NCBI GenBank assembly: GCA_003247835.1
Contig: QJYB01000045.1
Coordinates: 1 to 55,262, forward strand
DNA: 55,262 nt
Direction of reading: 5' to 3'
Source of the DNA: Gammaproteobacteria bacterium
Lineage (GTDB): Bacteria > Pseudomonadota > Gammaproteobacteria > Pseudomonadales > Azotimanducaceae
Part shown: positions 19,162 to 30,730 of the stretch, one piece after another
Layout: every line of letters starts with the position of its first letter
Position numbering within the stretch: the first letter of the stretch is position 1
Made by a program: the position numbers and the translations under genes
The notes under the pieces: model-generated
The model's input: only the letters and a program-made list of their open reading frames with translations
Databases searched by the model: none
What the model was told of the DNA's origin: nothing

Positions 19162-21101
19162 ATCTTCAGGGTCTCCAGCTTGCGGCCGCCGTACATCAGA
19201 TTGACTATCGACCGTGTACCGACGATGGCGGTGAACATGGAGGTGACGATGCCGATGGCCAATGTCACCGCAAAGCCCTTCACCGGACCGCTGCCGACGG
19301 AGAAGAGAATGATGGCCACGAAAAAGGTGGTGATGTTGGCATCGAGAATGGTCAGCAGAGCCCGGTCGAAACCGGCCTGGATAGCCGCCTGGGGTGCCCG
19401 CTCGCCGAGCTCTTCCCTGATGCGCGAGAAGATGAGCACGTTCGCATCCACGGCCATACCCACGGTCAGCACGATACCGGCAATACCGGGCAGGGTCAGC
19501 GTGGCGCCGAGCACGGACATGACGGCCACCAGCAGCATCACGTTGGCCACCAGCGCCACATCCGCGGCAAAGCCGAACCAGCGGTAGTAGAAAATCATGA
19601 AGAGCATCACCACCGCGAAGCCGATGTACGCCGAGTTCTTGCCCGCCCGGATGTTGTCATCACCGAGACTGGCGCCAACGGAGCGTTCCTCGACGATGTA
19701 CATGGGCGCCGCCAGCGCACCGGCTCGGAGCAGCAGCGCCAGATCCCGGGCTTCCTGAAGTCCGAGACCGGTGATCCGGAAACGGAAGCCGAGCGCCGAT
19801 TGAATGGTCGCGACGTTGATTACCCGCTTCTCTTCCGTGGTGTGCGGCACCAGCTGCGACTTGCCGTCGACAACCTCCTCCCGCATGTCGACCCTGAGTT
19901 CCTTGAAGATGATGGCCATGGAATTGCCCACGTTATCCTTCGTGGCTTCGTTCATGGCCCGACCGCCGTCGTTGTCCAGATTGATGCTGACCTGAGGCTG
20001 CCCCGTCTGCGGGTCGTACTCCTGAACGGCGTTGGTCACCTGGTTGCCGGTGACGATGTTGTGTTTTTCGAGAATCACGGGCGCACCGTTGTACCGGTAT
20101 CGCTCCGTCTGTGAGGGACGGGCATTGGGTCCGGCGACCAGACGGAACTCCAGGTTGGCGAACTTGTTGATGATCTCCTTGGCCCTGGCGCTGTCCTGGA
20201 TACCCGGCAGATCCAGCACGATGCGGGAGCGACCGAGTCTCTGCACCAGCGGTTCCGAGACGCCGAGCTCGTTGACCCGGTTGCGCAGGCTCTGCAGATT
20301 CTGCTGGATGGCCAGGTCCTCGAGCTGCCGGATCTGCTCCTCGGTGACGGTGAGCCGGAGACCGGGACGACCATCCACATCCTGATCGGTAATGTCGAAC
20401 TCGTTGAAACGATCCAGGATCACCGACCGGGCGTCGTCTCTCGCCTGCTCGCTCTGAAAGGGAATGCTGATGACCGAGCCGTTCACCCAGTCGCCGGAAG
20501 ACGCGTAGCGGATGCGTTCCGACACCAGGAGATCCCGGATCGCGTCCTGGTTGGAGAGCATGCGGTCGCCGAGGAACTTGTCCATGTCGACCTGCAGCAG
20601 GAAGTGCACCCCACCCGACAGGTCCAGACCCAGTGACATGGGTTTGGCGCCGAGATCGTCGAGCCAGACCGGGGTGGTCGAGGCTCGCGTCAGCGCCACC
20701 ACGTAGCGTGCATCGCCGACGCTGTTGAGAGCCTCACGCAGCACCGCCTGTCCGCGGAGCTGGGCATCGTCGCTGTCCACCCGGATCAGCGCCGAATCGC
20801 CATCGAGCTCCGAGCCGATGACGCTGATGCCTTCGGCTCGAAGCAGCGACACAGCCTGATCGAGGACGGCCTGGCTGATGCCGCGGACGCCGGTCGAATC
20901 ACCGCCGATCTTGGTGACCGTCTTGATCTGCAGCGCGCTGTCCGGCGGGAACAGGTTCGGCGCCGCGTAGATGGCACCGATGAGCACGATGGCGCCGACG
21001 AGCAGGTAACGCCAGATGGACGAGGTGTTGGGTGGTCGGGCAACCGGTCTGGGCAGGCCGAAAAGACCCGGTCCCGCGGTGGTACCCCGTCCTGTTGCCA
21101 T
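19158..21101 (-). CDS. secD: Protein translocase subunit SecD
   Basis: SecD is the larger SecDF subunit with a big periplasmic domain. The 647-residue protein has a first membrane helix at about residues 30-48 and the periplasmic motif LGLDLSGGVHFLLQVD. A C-terminal set of five helices carries the conserved GMAVDANVLIFSRIREEL. The N-terminus is about 25 residues longer than in E. coli, rich in Gly, Thr and Pro, before the first helix. The ATG at 21101 is preceded by AGGACGGAG, so this longer start is plausible. Confidence 0.96.
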   Translation of the reverse strand: MATGRGTTAGPGLFGLPRPVARPPNTSSIWRYLLVGAIVLIGAIYAAPNLFPPDSALQIKTVTKIGGDSTGVRGISQAVLDQAVSLLRAEGISVIGSELDGDSALIRVDSDDAQLRGQAVLREALNSVGDARYVVALTRASTTPVWLDDLGAKPMSLGLDLSGGVHFLLQVDMDKFLGDRMLSNQDAIRDLLVSERIRYASSGDWVNGSVISIPFQSEQARDDARSVILDRFNEFDITDQDVDGRPGLRLTVTEEQIRQLEDLAIQQNLQSLRNRVNELGVSEPLVQRLGRSRIVLDLPGIQDSARAKEIINKFANLEFRLVAGPNARPSQTERYRYNGAPVILEKHNIVTGNQVTNAVQEYDPQTGQPQVSINLDNDGGRAMNEATKDNVGNSMAIIFKELRVDMREEVVDGKSQLVPHTTEEKRVINVATIQSALGFRFRITGLGLQEARDLALLLRAGALAAPMYIVEERSVGASLGDDNIRAGKNSAYIGFAVVMLFMIFYYRWFGFAADVALVANVMLLVAVMSVLGATLTLPGIAGIVLTVGMAVDANVLIFSRIREELGERAPQAAIQAGFDRALLTILDANITTFFVAIILFSVGSGPVKGFAVTLAIGIVTSMFTAIVGTRSIVNLMYGGRKLETLKI

Positions 21102-21124
21102 TCAGCGCTCCGTCCTGGTGCCTG

Positions 21125-23681
<2,557 letters not shown>

Positions 23682-23712
23682 GGCTTTACCGGCCAGCAGA
23701 ACGAAGGCGCGG

Positions 23713-23741
23713 ATTGTAGATCAGGTCGGCATGCAGTTGGA
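23713..23741 (-). promoter_or_regulatory. Candidate promoter of the queA operon
   Basis: On the minus strand TACAAT (23713-23718) is a good -10 box. The best -35 at 17 bases, TCCAAC (23736-23741), is poor. The site is about 30 bases upstream of queA in the gap shared with the tRNA gene. I call it mainly from the -10 box. Confidence 0.35.
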
Positions 23742-23835
23742 GTGCGTATCCGGCTGGGGCGATCTGGCCACCCGAGTCGACGATGTGTTACAACCTGCTC
23801 CCCGCGATGCGCACGTGGCGCGACGTGCGGGCTCC

Positions 23836-23922
23836 GGCTGGGTGGCGAAACTGGTAGACGCGCTGGACTCAAAATCCAGTTTGGGCGACCAAGTGCGGGT
23901 TCGACTCCCGCCCCAGCTACCA
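23836..23922 (+). tRNA. tRNA-Leu(CAA)
   Basis: The 87-base sequence folds as a class II tRNA. The acceptor stem pairs GGCTGGG with CCCAGCT (first pair G-U). The anticodon arm is CTGGA CTCAAAA TCCAG with anticodon CAA, which reads UUG. A long variable arm and a T arm GCGGG TTCGACT CCCGC follow, and the 3' end ACCA is encoded. The D arm GGTAGACGC is typical of tRNA-Leu. Confidence 0.95.
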
Positions 23923-23952
23923 GGTCCCTGCCCCCGACCCGGCGCGGTTGTG

Positions 23953-23961
23953 TGCTATCTT
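23953..23961 (+). promoter_or_regulatory. Candidate extended -10 promoter upstream of the thiolase-like gene
   Basis: TGCTATCTT (TGn followed by TATCTT) lies about 63 bases upstream of the thiolase-like start. No convincing -35 box is present. A GCCGG/CCGGC inverted repeat just downstream lies in the leader. The same 100-base gap must also end the tRNA transcript, but I see no T-tract. Confidence 0.3.
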
Positions 23962-24023
23962 CTCGCGCCTGCCGGTATCGCAGCCGGCGCCTCTTCCGAT
24001 CACCTGACGAAAGACCGACGACC

Positions 24024-25493
24024 ATGAGTGAGACACCCGTACTGGTAGGTATCGCCCAGATCGAGCAGCGCTGCGACGATCCACGGCAAGCCCGTGAACC
24101 CCTGGCACTGATGATCGAGGCCACCCAGGCTGCGGCCGAGGACGCCGGCAGCCGGGCACTGCTCACGTCCGCCGGCAGCGTGCGGGTGATCCGCGGCCTC
24201 TGGCCCTACAAGAACCCGGCCCGCGTCGTCGCCGATGCGGTGGGTGCTCCCGGAGCCGAAACGCGGCTGAGTCAGTTCGGCGGCAACTTCGTGCAGACCG
24301 CTGTCAACCAGGCGGCGCTCGATATCCAGGCCGGCCGCCAGGAGATCATCCTGATCACCGGTGCCGAATGCGGCAACACCCAGGCCAAGGCGCGTCGAGC
24401 CGGGCTCGATCTGCGATCGGAGCTGAACTGGCAGGCGGCGCCAGGAGAGCCGGACGTGATGATCGGCGAGGACGTCCGCATGGTCGACGAGCTCGAGTCA
24501 GACCTCGGTCTGATGCAGCCGATTCAGGTCTATCCGATGTTCGAGAATGCCCTGCGTCATCATCTTGGCGAGTCCATCGAGGCCCACCAGGTGAGGATTT
24601 CCGAGCTGTGGTCCCGCTTCTCCGCGGTCGCTGCGGACAATCCCCACGCCTGGATCCGCGAGCCCCGAACCGCCGAGGAGATCCGCACGCTGAGCGATTT
24701 CAACCGGCCGGTCTCCTTCCCCTACCCCAAGCTGATGAATTCCAACAACAACGTGGACCAGGGCGCGGCGCTCATCCTCTGTTCCGCCACGAAGGCACGG
24801 GCACTGGGGATTCCCGAAGACAGATGGATCTATCCCTGGGCGGGCACGGATGCCCACGACGCCTACGCGTTCTCCCGGCGCGACACTTTCTACGGATCTC
24901 CCGCCATCCGGGTTGCCGGACGCCGGGTGCTGGAGCTCTGCGACCTGTCCCCCGACGATGTGGAGCTGGTGGACGTCTACAGCTGCTTTCCGGTAGCGGT
25001 GCAGGTGGGGGCCAGCGAGGTAGGCCTGGATCTGAACCGCCCGCTTACCGTAACAGGCGGTCTCACGTTTGCCGGCGGCCCGCTGAACAACTACGTCATG
25101 CACTCCATCGCCCGGATGGCGGAGCTGCTTCGCCAGGATGTTGACGCCCGCGGCCTCATCACCGCCAACGGCGGTTATCTCACCAAGCATGCCTTCGGCG
25201 TGTACTCCGCCACGCCGCCGGCGCAGCCTTTCCAGCATCAGGACGTGCAGACCGAGGTGGACCGGGCACCGTTGCGCCAGTCCGTTGCCGTGCACGAGGG
25301 TGAGGCCACGGTGGAGAGCTACACCGTGATGTACGCGGGCGAAGCGCCCCGCATCGCCTATGTCAGTGCTCTGCTGGACGACGGCCGGAGAACCCTGGCT
25401 GTCACGGAAGATACCGACGTCATGCATGCCATGGTACGCGAGGAGTTCTGCGGCCGTACCGTAGCCCTGGCGGACCGGAAGGCGCGGTTCTGA
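24024..25493 (+). CDS. Thiolase-like protein (TLP1/SCP2-type) lacking the nucleophilic cysteine
   Basis: The 489-residue protein has a thiolase fold: an N-terminal start MSETPVLVGIAQIEQR, a GPYxA-like middle, SNNNVDQGAALILCS, VDVYSCFPVAVQVGASEVG, and GGLTFAGGPLNNYVMHSIARM. A C-terminal extension of about 90 residues resembles the extra beta domain of mycobacterial TLP1-type proteins. Where thiolases carry the acyl-accepting cysteine, this protein reads QFGGNFVQTAVN (residues 84-95), with no cysteine. It may bind CoA esters or act differently from classical thiolases; the substrate is unknown. The frame is open far upstream, but the ATG at 24024 gives the family start. Confidence 0.8.
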   Translation: MSETPVLVGIAQIEQRCDDPRQAREPLALMIEATQAAAEDAGSRALLTSAGSVRVIRGLWPYKNPARVVADAVGAPGAETRLSQFGGNFVQTAVNQAALDIQAGRQEIILITGAECGNTQAKARRAGLDLRSELNWQAAPGEPDVMIGEDVRMVDELESDLGLMQPIQVYPMFENALRHHLGESIEAHQVRISELWSRFSAVAADNPHAWIREPRTAEEIRTLSDFNRPVSFPYPKLMNSNNNVDQGAALILCSATKARALGIPEDRWIYPWAGTDAHDAYAFSRRDTFYGSPAIRVAGRRVLELCDLSPDDVELVDVYSCFPVAVQVGASEVGLDLNRPLTVTGGLTFAGGPLNNYVMHSIARMAELLRQDVDARGLITANGGYLTKHAFGVYSATPPAQPFQHQDVQTEVDRAPLRQSVAVHEGEATVESYTVMYAGEAPRIAYVSALLDDGRRTLAVTEDTDVMHAMVREEFCGRTVALADRKARF

Positions 25494-25513
25494 CCGCTAC
25501 CGCGACTGCGGCA

Positions 25514-25933
25514 GTGAGCGCACCGACCGCCGAGCCCGCAGGGCTGCTGCGTCGTCTCGCCGCCATGGTGTACGACGGCCTGCTGGTGCTGGCGCTGCTG
25601 ATCAGCACCCTCACGCTCATGGTGGTGCTGACCAACACGCCGGTCGCCGGCCGTCATGTGCTGGGACTGCTGTTCGTCGAGTCCTTCGCATTCTTCGCTT
25701 ACTTCTGGATCTTCCGCGGCCAGACGCTCGGTATGCTCGCCTGGCGCCTGGTGATCGTTTCCGCCGACGGCTACCGGATCACCTTCACCCAGGCCCTGCT
25801 GCGTTACATCACCGGACTGTTTTCCATCGCGCTGTTCGGCCTCGGATTCCTGGCGATGTACCTGGATCCGGATCGCCGCACCTGGCCCGATCGGATGTCG
25901 GACAGCCGTATCCTTTATATACCGGCCAAGTAG
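25514..25933 (+). CDS. RDD-family membrane protein
   Basis: The 139-residue product has an RDD-like domain with three membrane helices (about residues 20-40, 47-67 and 94-114). Family residues include the arginine and aspartate of LLRRLAAMVYDGLLV and the motif RGQTLGMLAWRLVIV. The function of most RDD proteins is not established. GTG at 25514 is the only usual start codon in the region. It follows the thiolase-like gene by 20 bases and may be cotranscribed with it. Confidence 0.8.
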   Translation: MSAPTAEPAGLLRRLAAMVYDGLLVLALLISTLTLMVVLTNTPVAGRHVLGLLFVESFAFFAYFWIFRGQTLGMLAWRLVIVSADGYRITFTQALLRYITGLFSIALFGLGFLAMYLDPDRRTWPDRMSDSRILYIPAK

Positions 25934-25949
25934 GCGCTGCCGTCAACCG

Positions 25950-27032
25950 TCATCGGACGCGGGCGAGCCCCCAGGCGCCGAGTCCCCAGCAGACCAGGAT
26001 GGGCAGCAGCACGGCCAGCGCCGCCGGCAGGTCGTAGACCATGCTCATGGGCGCGAACAGATCCTGCAGGTATTTGAAGCCGAGCCCGGCGAAGACACCC
26101 ACGGACAGACGCACCCCCATGCCCACCTCCCGCAGCGGACCAAGGATGAATCCGAGCGCGAGCAGCGCCAGCCCGAGCACGGACAGCGGCTGCAGAATCT
26201 TGCTCCAGAACGCCAGCTGATAGACGTCCGCGGACAGGCGCTCCCGATCCATGTAGTCGATCTGCCTGCGCAGATCGAACAGCGACAGGCGCCGGGGCTC
26301 CATCAGCACACGAACGGTGAGCAGACGCGGATCCACGCGTCCGTTCCAGCGCAGCACATCGGCCTGTCGGGTTTCCACGGCCGCCTCTCCGAGGCGGGTC
26401 TCGCGAACGTCATGCAGGAGCCAGTGCGGATCCGACTCGTCTGCCACGTATTCTGCCCAGCCTGCCGCAACGGTCCGTTCGAGGCGGCGATCCGGCGTGT
26501 ACCAGAACTGCAGCACGTCCCTGAGCTCGCCGCGATCGCCGAGGCTCGTCACCCGCATCATCATGCCACCCTCCCGGTACCAGTACCCCCGTGACGCGTA
26601 GGTGGCCGACCGACCGCTCATGGCCTGGGTCTTGAAGGTCTCCGCCTGCTCCTCGCCGGCAGGTGCCAGCCACTCACCCACCGCCAGACCGATCACGAAG
26701 ACAAGCGCGGCCGGCCAGGCCACGCCGAAATAGATCCGCCCCGGCGACACCCCGGCCGCACGGAAGACGACGATCTCGGATCGGGAGGCCAGGCTGCCGA
26801 GGCCGATCAGCGCGCCCAGGAACACCACGTAGGGAAGCACCTCGTACAGGCGGCGTGGCGTGGTCAACGCCACATAAACGAGCATCTCGCCGATCAGATA
26901 GCTCGTGTCATCCTCGCGCAGCTCTTCGAGCACGGCGAACAGCGTCATCAGCCCGACGAACGCCAGCAGCACGACGAAGATGGCCAGCAGAACGGCCTTC
27001 CCCACGTACCTGTCCATCCGCGAAAAGATCAT
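25950..27032 (-). CDS. lptG: LPS export permease LptG
   Basis: LptG pairs with LptF and LptB in the inner-membrane transporter that extracts lipopolysaccharide for delivery to the outer membrane. The 360-residue protein, the same length as E. coli LptG, has three N-terminal helices, a periplasmic beta-jellyroll domain (about residues 130-270), and three C-terminal helices. The ATG at 27032 shares one base with the lptF stop (TGATG). The frame extends 25 codons upstream into lptF but that stretch is not family-like. Confidence 0.94.
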   Translation of the reverse strand: MIFSRMDRYVGKAVLLAIFVVLLAFVGLMTLFAVLEELREDDTSYLIGEMLVYVALTTPRRLYEVLPYVVFLGALIGLGSLASRSEIVVFRAAGVSPGRIYFGVAWPAALVFVIGLAVGEWLAPAGEEQAETFKTQAMSGRSATYASRGYWYREGGMMMRVTSLGDRGELRDVLQFWYTPDRRLERTVAAGWAEYVADESDPHWLLHDVRETRLGEAAVETRQADVLRWNGRVDPRLLTVRVLMEPRRLSLFDLRRQIDYMDRERLSADVYQLAFWSKILQPLSVLGLALLALGFILGPLREVGMGVRLSVGVFAGLGFKYLQDLFAPMSMVYDLPAALAVLLPILVCWGLGAWGLARVR

Positions 27033-28102
27033 CAGACCCTCGCCGGCAGGGTGGAACGGCGCAGCAGCACCACCCCCAGGATGAAAAAGGCGATATGCAC
27101 CGGCCACATGCCGATGGTGGCGGGCACCACGGCATCCGCGATGGCGTCGCGGCCGAAGACCAGAGCTGCATAGTAGGAGACAAAGAGCCCGAGCCCGGGC
27201 ACCACCCGTGCGAACCGCCCCTGGCGGGGTTTCGTCCGGGCGATGCCGACGCCGCCCACGCCGGCGATGAGCACCACCAGTGGCAGGCCGAGACGGAACT
27301 GCAGCTCCGCCCGGGCCTCCGGCTCTGGGCTTTCGAGCAGCTCCGCCGTGGGCCTGGCTTCGACACTGAATTTGTTGCCCCGCAGACCTTCCTCCAGTCG
27401 CTGAGTGAGTCGGTCGAAGGCGATCACGTGATAGTCGGAGCGACCCGGCTCGCCGACGTATCGTGTGCCGTTGACCAGCACCAGGTACCGCTCGCCGGTC
27501 ACCGGATCAACCTGCTGACCGCCGGTCTGTGCCCGGATGGTGACCGGTTCCGCGTTCGGCGACAGTTCCGCCATGAACACGTCCAGCAGCACCTCGCCCT
27601 CCTCGTCCACAGCATCCGCATAGGTCGTGCGCTGACCGCGATAGTAGGAGTGGAACACCCCTGGCGTCATGATCCTGAATTCCGCGTTGTCCTGCTGGTC
27701 CCGCAGGTACTCCGTCAGACGCCGGTCGTTGTCCGGTGCCAGCATCAGGCTCAGGTAGCCCACCAGCAGCGCAACCGCGAGGCCGGTGGGTGTCAGCCAC
27801 TTCAGCAGGCGTGCGGGCCCGACGCCACCGACCCGCAGCACGTCGAACTCCGACTCGGCGTACAGCCGCCCGAGGGTGAGCAGCAGGGCGAGAAACCAGG
27901 CGAAAGGCAGCAGCAGCTGCAGAAAGCCGGGCAGGCGGTAAAGCAGGATGTGGAGGATGCTCTCCGACGCGTACTTTCCGAGTGCGGCTTCCTGGAGGTA
28001 GCTGATGAAACGCCCACCCACCGTCACTGCAAGCAGGACCGCGGTGAGAGAGACCAGCACCAGCAGGAGCTCGCGATTCACGTAGCGGGCGGCTACCGCC
28101 AT
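27032..28102 (-). CDS. lptF: LPS export permease LptF
   Basis: The 356-residue LptF has the same layout as LptG: membrane helices near residues 12-30, 53-75 and 100-118, a periplasmic domain with EFRIMTPGVFHSY, and three helices near the C-terminus. The start MAVAARYVNRELLLVLVSLTAV matches the family. It is divergent from pepA, the standard gammaproteobacterial arrangement, and is translationally coupled to lptG. Confidence 0.94.
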   Translation of the reverse strand: MAVAARYVNRELLLVLVSLTAVLLAVTVGGRFISYLQEAALGKYASESILHILLYRLPGFLQLLLPFAWFLALLLTLGRLYAESEFDVLRVGGVGPARLLKWLTPTGLAVALLVGYLSLMLAPDNDRRLTEYLRDQQDNAEFRIMTPGVFHSYYRGQRTTYADAVDEEGEVLLDVFMAELSPNAEPVTIRAQTGGQQVDPVTGERYLVLVNGTRYVGEPGRSDYHVIAFDRLTQRLEEGLRGNKFSVEARPTAELLESPEPEARAELQFRLGLPLVVLIAGVGGVGIARTKPRQGRFARVVPGLGLFVSYYAALVFGRDAIADAVVPATIGMWPVHIAFFILGVVLLRRSTLPARV

Positions 28103-28152
28103 GTGCAGCCCGCATCGAGCGACGGCGCCTGCCGCACCTCGCCGGCACCCGC

Positions 28153-28181
28153 CTGACGGGGCGGTGCTTTTCGCCTAGAAT
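28153..28181 (+). promoter_or_regulatory. Sigma70-type promoter of the pepA-holC-valS run
   Basis: CTGACG (28153-28158) and TAGAAT (28176-28181) are exactly 17 bases apart, matching the consensus at four and five of six positions. The site is about 40 bases upstream of the pepA start. Confidence 0.65.
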
Positions 28182-28223
28182 TGCGCGCCAAGTGAGGACC
28201 CTCGAGGCCAGACAGACGCGATT

Positions 28224-29684
28224 ATGAAGTATTCGACTACCACCGGCACGCTGACCGAGCTGAAGACTGATTGTCTCGTGGCGGCAAAGGATCAGTGCGA
28301 ACGCGTGGCAGCGGAGCTCGGGTCTGAAGCATTGTTCAGCGCAGCGGTTCTCGACTTCGAAGACAAACCGGGGGTAACGCTGCAGATCAACCTCGGCACG
28401 AAGAGCGCTGTCAGGAAGCTGCTGGTCGTGGGCGGCCTGAAGGGCACGGTGACCACCAGCGACTATGACAAGTCGATCAAAGCGGCGGCGGGCGCCCTGA
28501 AGACCGCCAAGGCCCGAAGTGCCGTCTGGGCACTGGTATCCGCACGCGTCAAGGATCAGGACAACTACTGGAAGGCCAGTCGCGGCATCACCGCACTCAA
28601 TGACACCCTTTACAGCTTCGACGCCTACCGGACCGCCGAGACCAAACCCCTGTCGCTGAAGAGCGTGGCACTGCATGCGGACAGCCGCAGCAGAAGCCCG
28701 GTGGCACGGGCTGTGCGTCACGGCCAGGCCGCCAAGGCAGGGCTGGACTGGGCGCGCGATCTCGGTAACCAGCCACCCAACGTGTGCAATCCCAGCTACC
28801 TGCTCAGAGAGGCGCGCAAGCTCGGCCGGGCGCCGAACGTGACGGTCAGCGCCCTGGACGAGAAGAAGATGGAAGAGCTGGGTATGGGTGCATTCCTCGC
28901 CGTCACCCGGGGTAGCGAGACACCGGGGAAGATGATCATCATCCGTTACCGTGGCACGCGGCGCGCCGGCGAAGCACCCATCGTGCTGGTCGGCAAGGGC
29001 ATCACCTTCGACACCGGCGGCATCAGCATCAAACCCGCGGCCAACATGCACGAGATGAAGTGGGACATGTGCGGCGCGGCCACGGTCATGGGCGCGACGA
29101 AGGCCGCCATAGAAGCCCGCCTGCCCATCGATCTGATCACCATCGTCGCTGCCGCCGAGAACATGCCGAGCGGCCGCGCCACCCGACCCGGTGACATCGT
29201 CAAGACATCCTCCGGCAAGACCGTGGAGATTCTCAACACGGACGCCGAAGGACGCCTCGTGCTCTGCGACGCGTTGACCTACGCCGCACGCTACAAGCCG
29301 CGCACGGTGATCGACGTGGCCACCCTCACCGGTGCCGTCATCGTCGCCCTGGGTGCGCATGCCAGCGCGGTCTACGCCAACGATGACGACCTGGCCCAGG
29401 CTCTGCTCGATGCGGGGGAGTACAGCGGTGACCGTGGCTGGCGCATGCCGCTGTGGGACGACTACCAGGCTGCCTTGAAGAGTCAGTTTGCGGATGTTGC
29501 CAACATCGGCACCGGCGGCGCAGGTTCGGTCCTGGCAGCCTGCTTCCTGTCGCGGTTCGTCGAAGGTCTCAGCTGGGCTCACCTGGACATTGCCGGAACG
29601 GCCTTTCCGCGGGGACCTCAGAACGGCGCAACCGGGCGGCCCGTGAACATGCTGTTCCGCTATCTGATCAATCAGTCCGGCTAG
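28224..29684 (+). CDS. pepA: Leucyl aminopeptidase PepA
   Basis: PepA is a dimetal aminopeptidase of family M17; in E. coli it also binds DNA as an accessory factor in site-specific recombination. The 486-residue protein has an N-terminal macro-like domain and a C-terminal catalytic domain with GKGITFDTGGISIKP, KWDMCGAATVMG and the family signature NTDAEGRLVLCDAL, so metal ligands and catalytic residues are present. Divergent from lptFG. Confidence 0.97.
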   Translation: MKYSTTTGTLTELKTDCLVAAKDQCERVAAELGSEALFSAAVLDFEDKPGVTLQINLGTKSAVRKLLVVGGLKGTVTTSDYDKSIKAAAGALKTAKARSAVWALVSARVKDQDNYWKASRGITALNDTLYSFDAYRTAETKPLSLKSVALHADSRSRSPVARAVRHGQAAKAGLDWARDLGNQPPNVCNPSYLLREARKLGRAPNVTVSALDEKKMEELGMGAFLAVTRGSETPGKMIIIRYRGTRRAGEAPIVLVGKGITFDTGGISIKPAANMHEMKWDMCGAATVMGATKAAIEARLPIDLITIVAAAENMPSGRATRPGDIVKTSSGKTVEILNTDAEGRLVLCDALTYAARYKPRTVIDVATLTGAVIVALGAHASAVYANDDDLAQALLDAGEYSGDRGWRMPLWDDYQAALKSQFADVANIGTGGAGSVLAACFLSRFVEGLSWAHLDIAGTAFPRGPQNGATGRPVNMLFRYLINQSG

Positions 29685-29695
29685 ACGGGACCCAG

Positions 29696-30148
29696 GTGAC
29701 GCGCATCGACTTCTACATTCTGCAGGACGTCAACGTGAGCGCCCGGCAGCGCTTCGCCTGCCGGCTGGCTGCCCAGGCGCTGGGTCAGGGCCAGCCGGTG
29801 GTTCTGCACGCCGAGGACGAGCCGTCCGCCCGCGAGATGGATGAGCTGCTCTGGCACTACCCCGACAGGCGGTTCGTCCCCCACGCGATGGCGGGCGATC
29901 CGGGATCCCAGGGCGTTCCGGTGCTCATCACCTGGCAGGAACCCGCGACGTTCGACGGCGTGCTGTTCAACCTGACATCCGAAGTGCCGCACTTCTTCAA
30001 TCGCTTCCACCGCGTGGTGGAAGTGGTCGTTCAGGATCATCTGGCTGCCGGCCGGGAACGCTACCGCTTCTACCGGCATCGGGGCTATCCCCTGTACGAT
30101 CACAGGATGGACGAGTGGGAAACCAGCAGCGCGGCCCTGATGCCTTAG
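29696..30148 (+). CDS. holC: DNA polymerase III chi subunit HolC
   Basis: HolC binds HolD in the clamp loader and links it to SSB. The 150-residue protein begins (GTG at 29696) VTRIDFYILQD and shows the family features ACRLAAQALGQGQPVVLHAED, MDELLWHYPDRRFVPH and a C-terminal YRFYRHRGYPLYDH. The reading frame is open upstream inside pepA, but the GTG 11 bases after the pepA stop gives the normal N-terminus. Order pepA-holC-valS is conserved. Its partner HolD is encoded at 50194-50841. Confidence 0.93.
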   Translation: MTRIDFYILQDVNVSARQRFACRLAAQALGQGQPVVLHAEDEPSAREMDELLWHYPDRRFVPHAMAGDPGSQGVPVLITWQEPATFDGVLFNLTSEVPHFFNRFHRVVEVVVQDHLAAGRERYRFYRHRGYPLYDHRMDEWETSSAALMP

Positions 30149-30170
30149 GCGGCCTCGAGCGGAAACAGCC

Positions 30171-30722
30171 ATGAGCGACTCACAGAAAACCTCCAAGAAT
30201 CCTGACGGCACGCCGGATGAGCTTCTGGGCGATCTCGAATCCATCCGCGAGCTGCTCGACGAGGAAGAGGCTGCCAGGGAACTTGACCGCGACCCGGATA
30301 CCGATCCAGCCGTGCCGCTCCTGGACGACATGGTCCGTGGCGCCTACGAGCTCCGTGAGACGGCCGACTTCCTGTCGGCGACGCCCGCGCTCGGCGGTGG
30401 CGGCAACCGGAGGAGTCGCTACCTGCCCGAAGACGTCTTCGACGCCCTGCTCGGCGATCGCTGGAAGGTCTCCGCCGCCGACATCCTCACGGAGGCCCGT
30501 GGCGCCATCGAGGCACACCGCAATCAGTGGACGCCGGAGGACACGGACGAGCTGAACGACGCGCTCAGGGTACGAATCGACGAGACGCTCACCGAGTGGC
30601 TCACGGCCACCATCAGCGAGCGCCTCGATGAGCTGCACGCCGAGCTGCTGCGTGCTGCGGAATCCGTCATCGACGAGAAGATCCGGTCGCTGATCGAACA
30701 GCGGACCGTGAACCCGGACTAG
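30171..30722 (+). CDS. Acidic protein of unknown function between holC and valS
   Basis: This 183-residue product is strongly acidic in its first 60 residues ([20 protein letters not shown]). A central segment [18 protein letters not shown] follows, and the last 80 residues are predicted helical ([20 protein letters not shown]). It has no signal peptide or membrane helix. A protein in the same place between holC and valS exists in Pseudomonas, but I know of no function. The gaps to holC (22 bases) and valS (8 bases) argue for cotranscription. Confidence 0.8.
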   Translation: MSDSQKTSKNPDGTPDELLGDLESIRELLDEEEAARELDRDPDTDPAVPLLDDMVRGAYELRETADFLSATPALGGGGNRRSRYLPEDVFDALLGDRWKVSAADILTEARGAIEAHRNQWTPEDTDELNDALRVRIDETLTEWLTATISERLDELHAELLRAAESVIDEKIRSLIEQRTVNPD

Positions 30723-30730
30723 GTCCCGCC

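Noticed and set aside
26663..28156. 497-codon plus-strand frame opposite lptF and lptG
   Set aside because: Low-complexity Arg/Pro and Gln/His-rich translation; lptFG on the other strand explains the region.
27507..29582. 691-codon minus-strand frame across pepA and into lptF
   Set aside because: Antisense to pepA over most of its length and out of frame with lptF; composition is that of a shadow frame.
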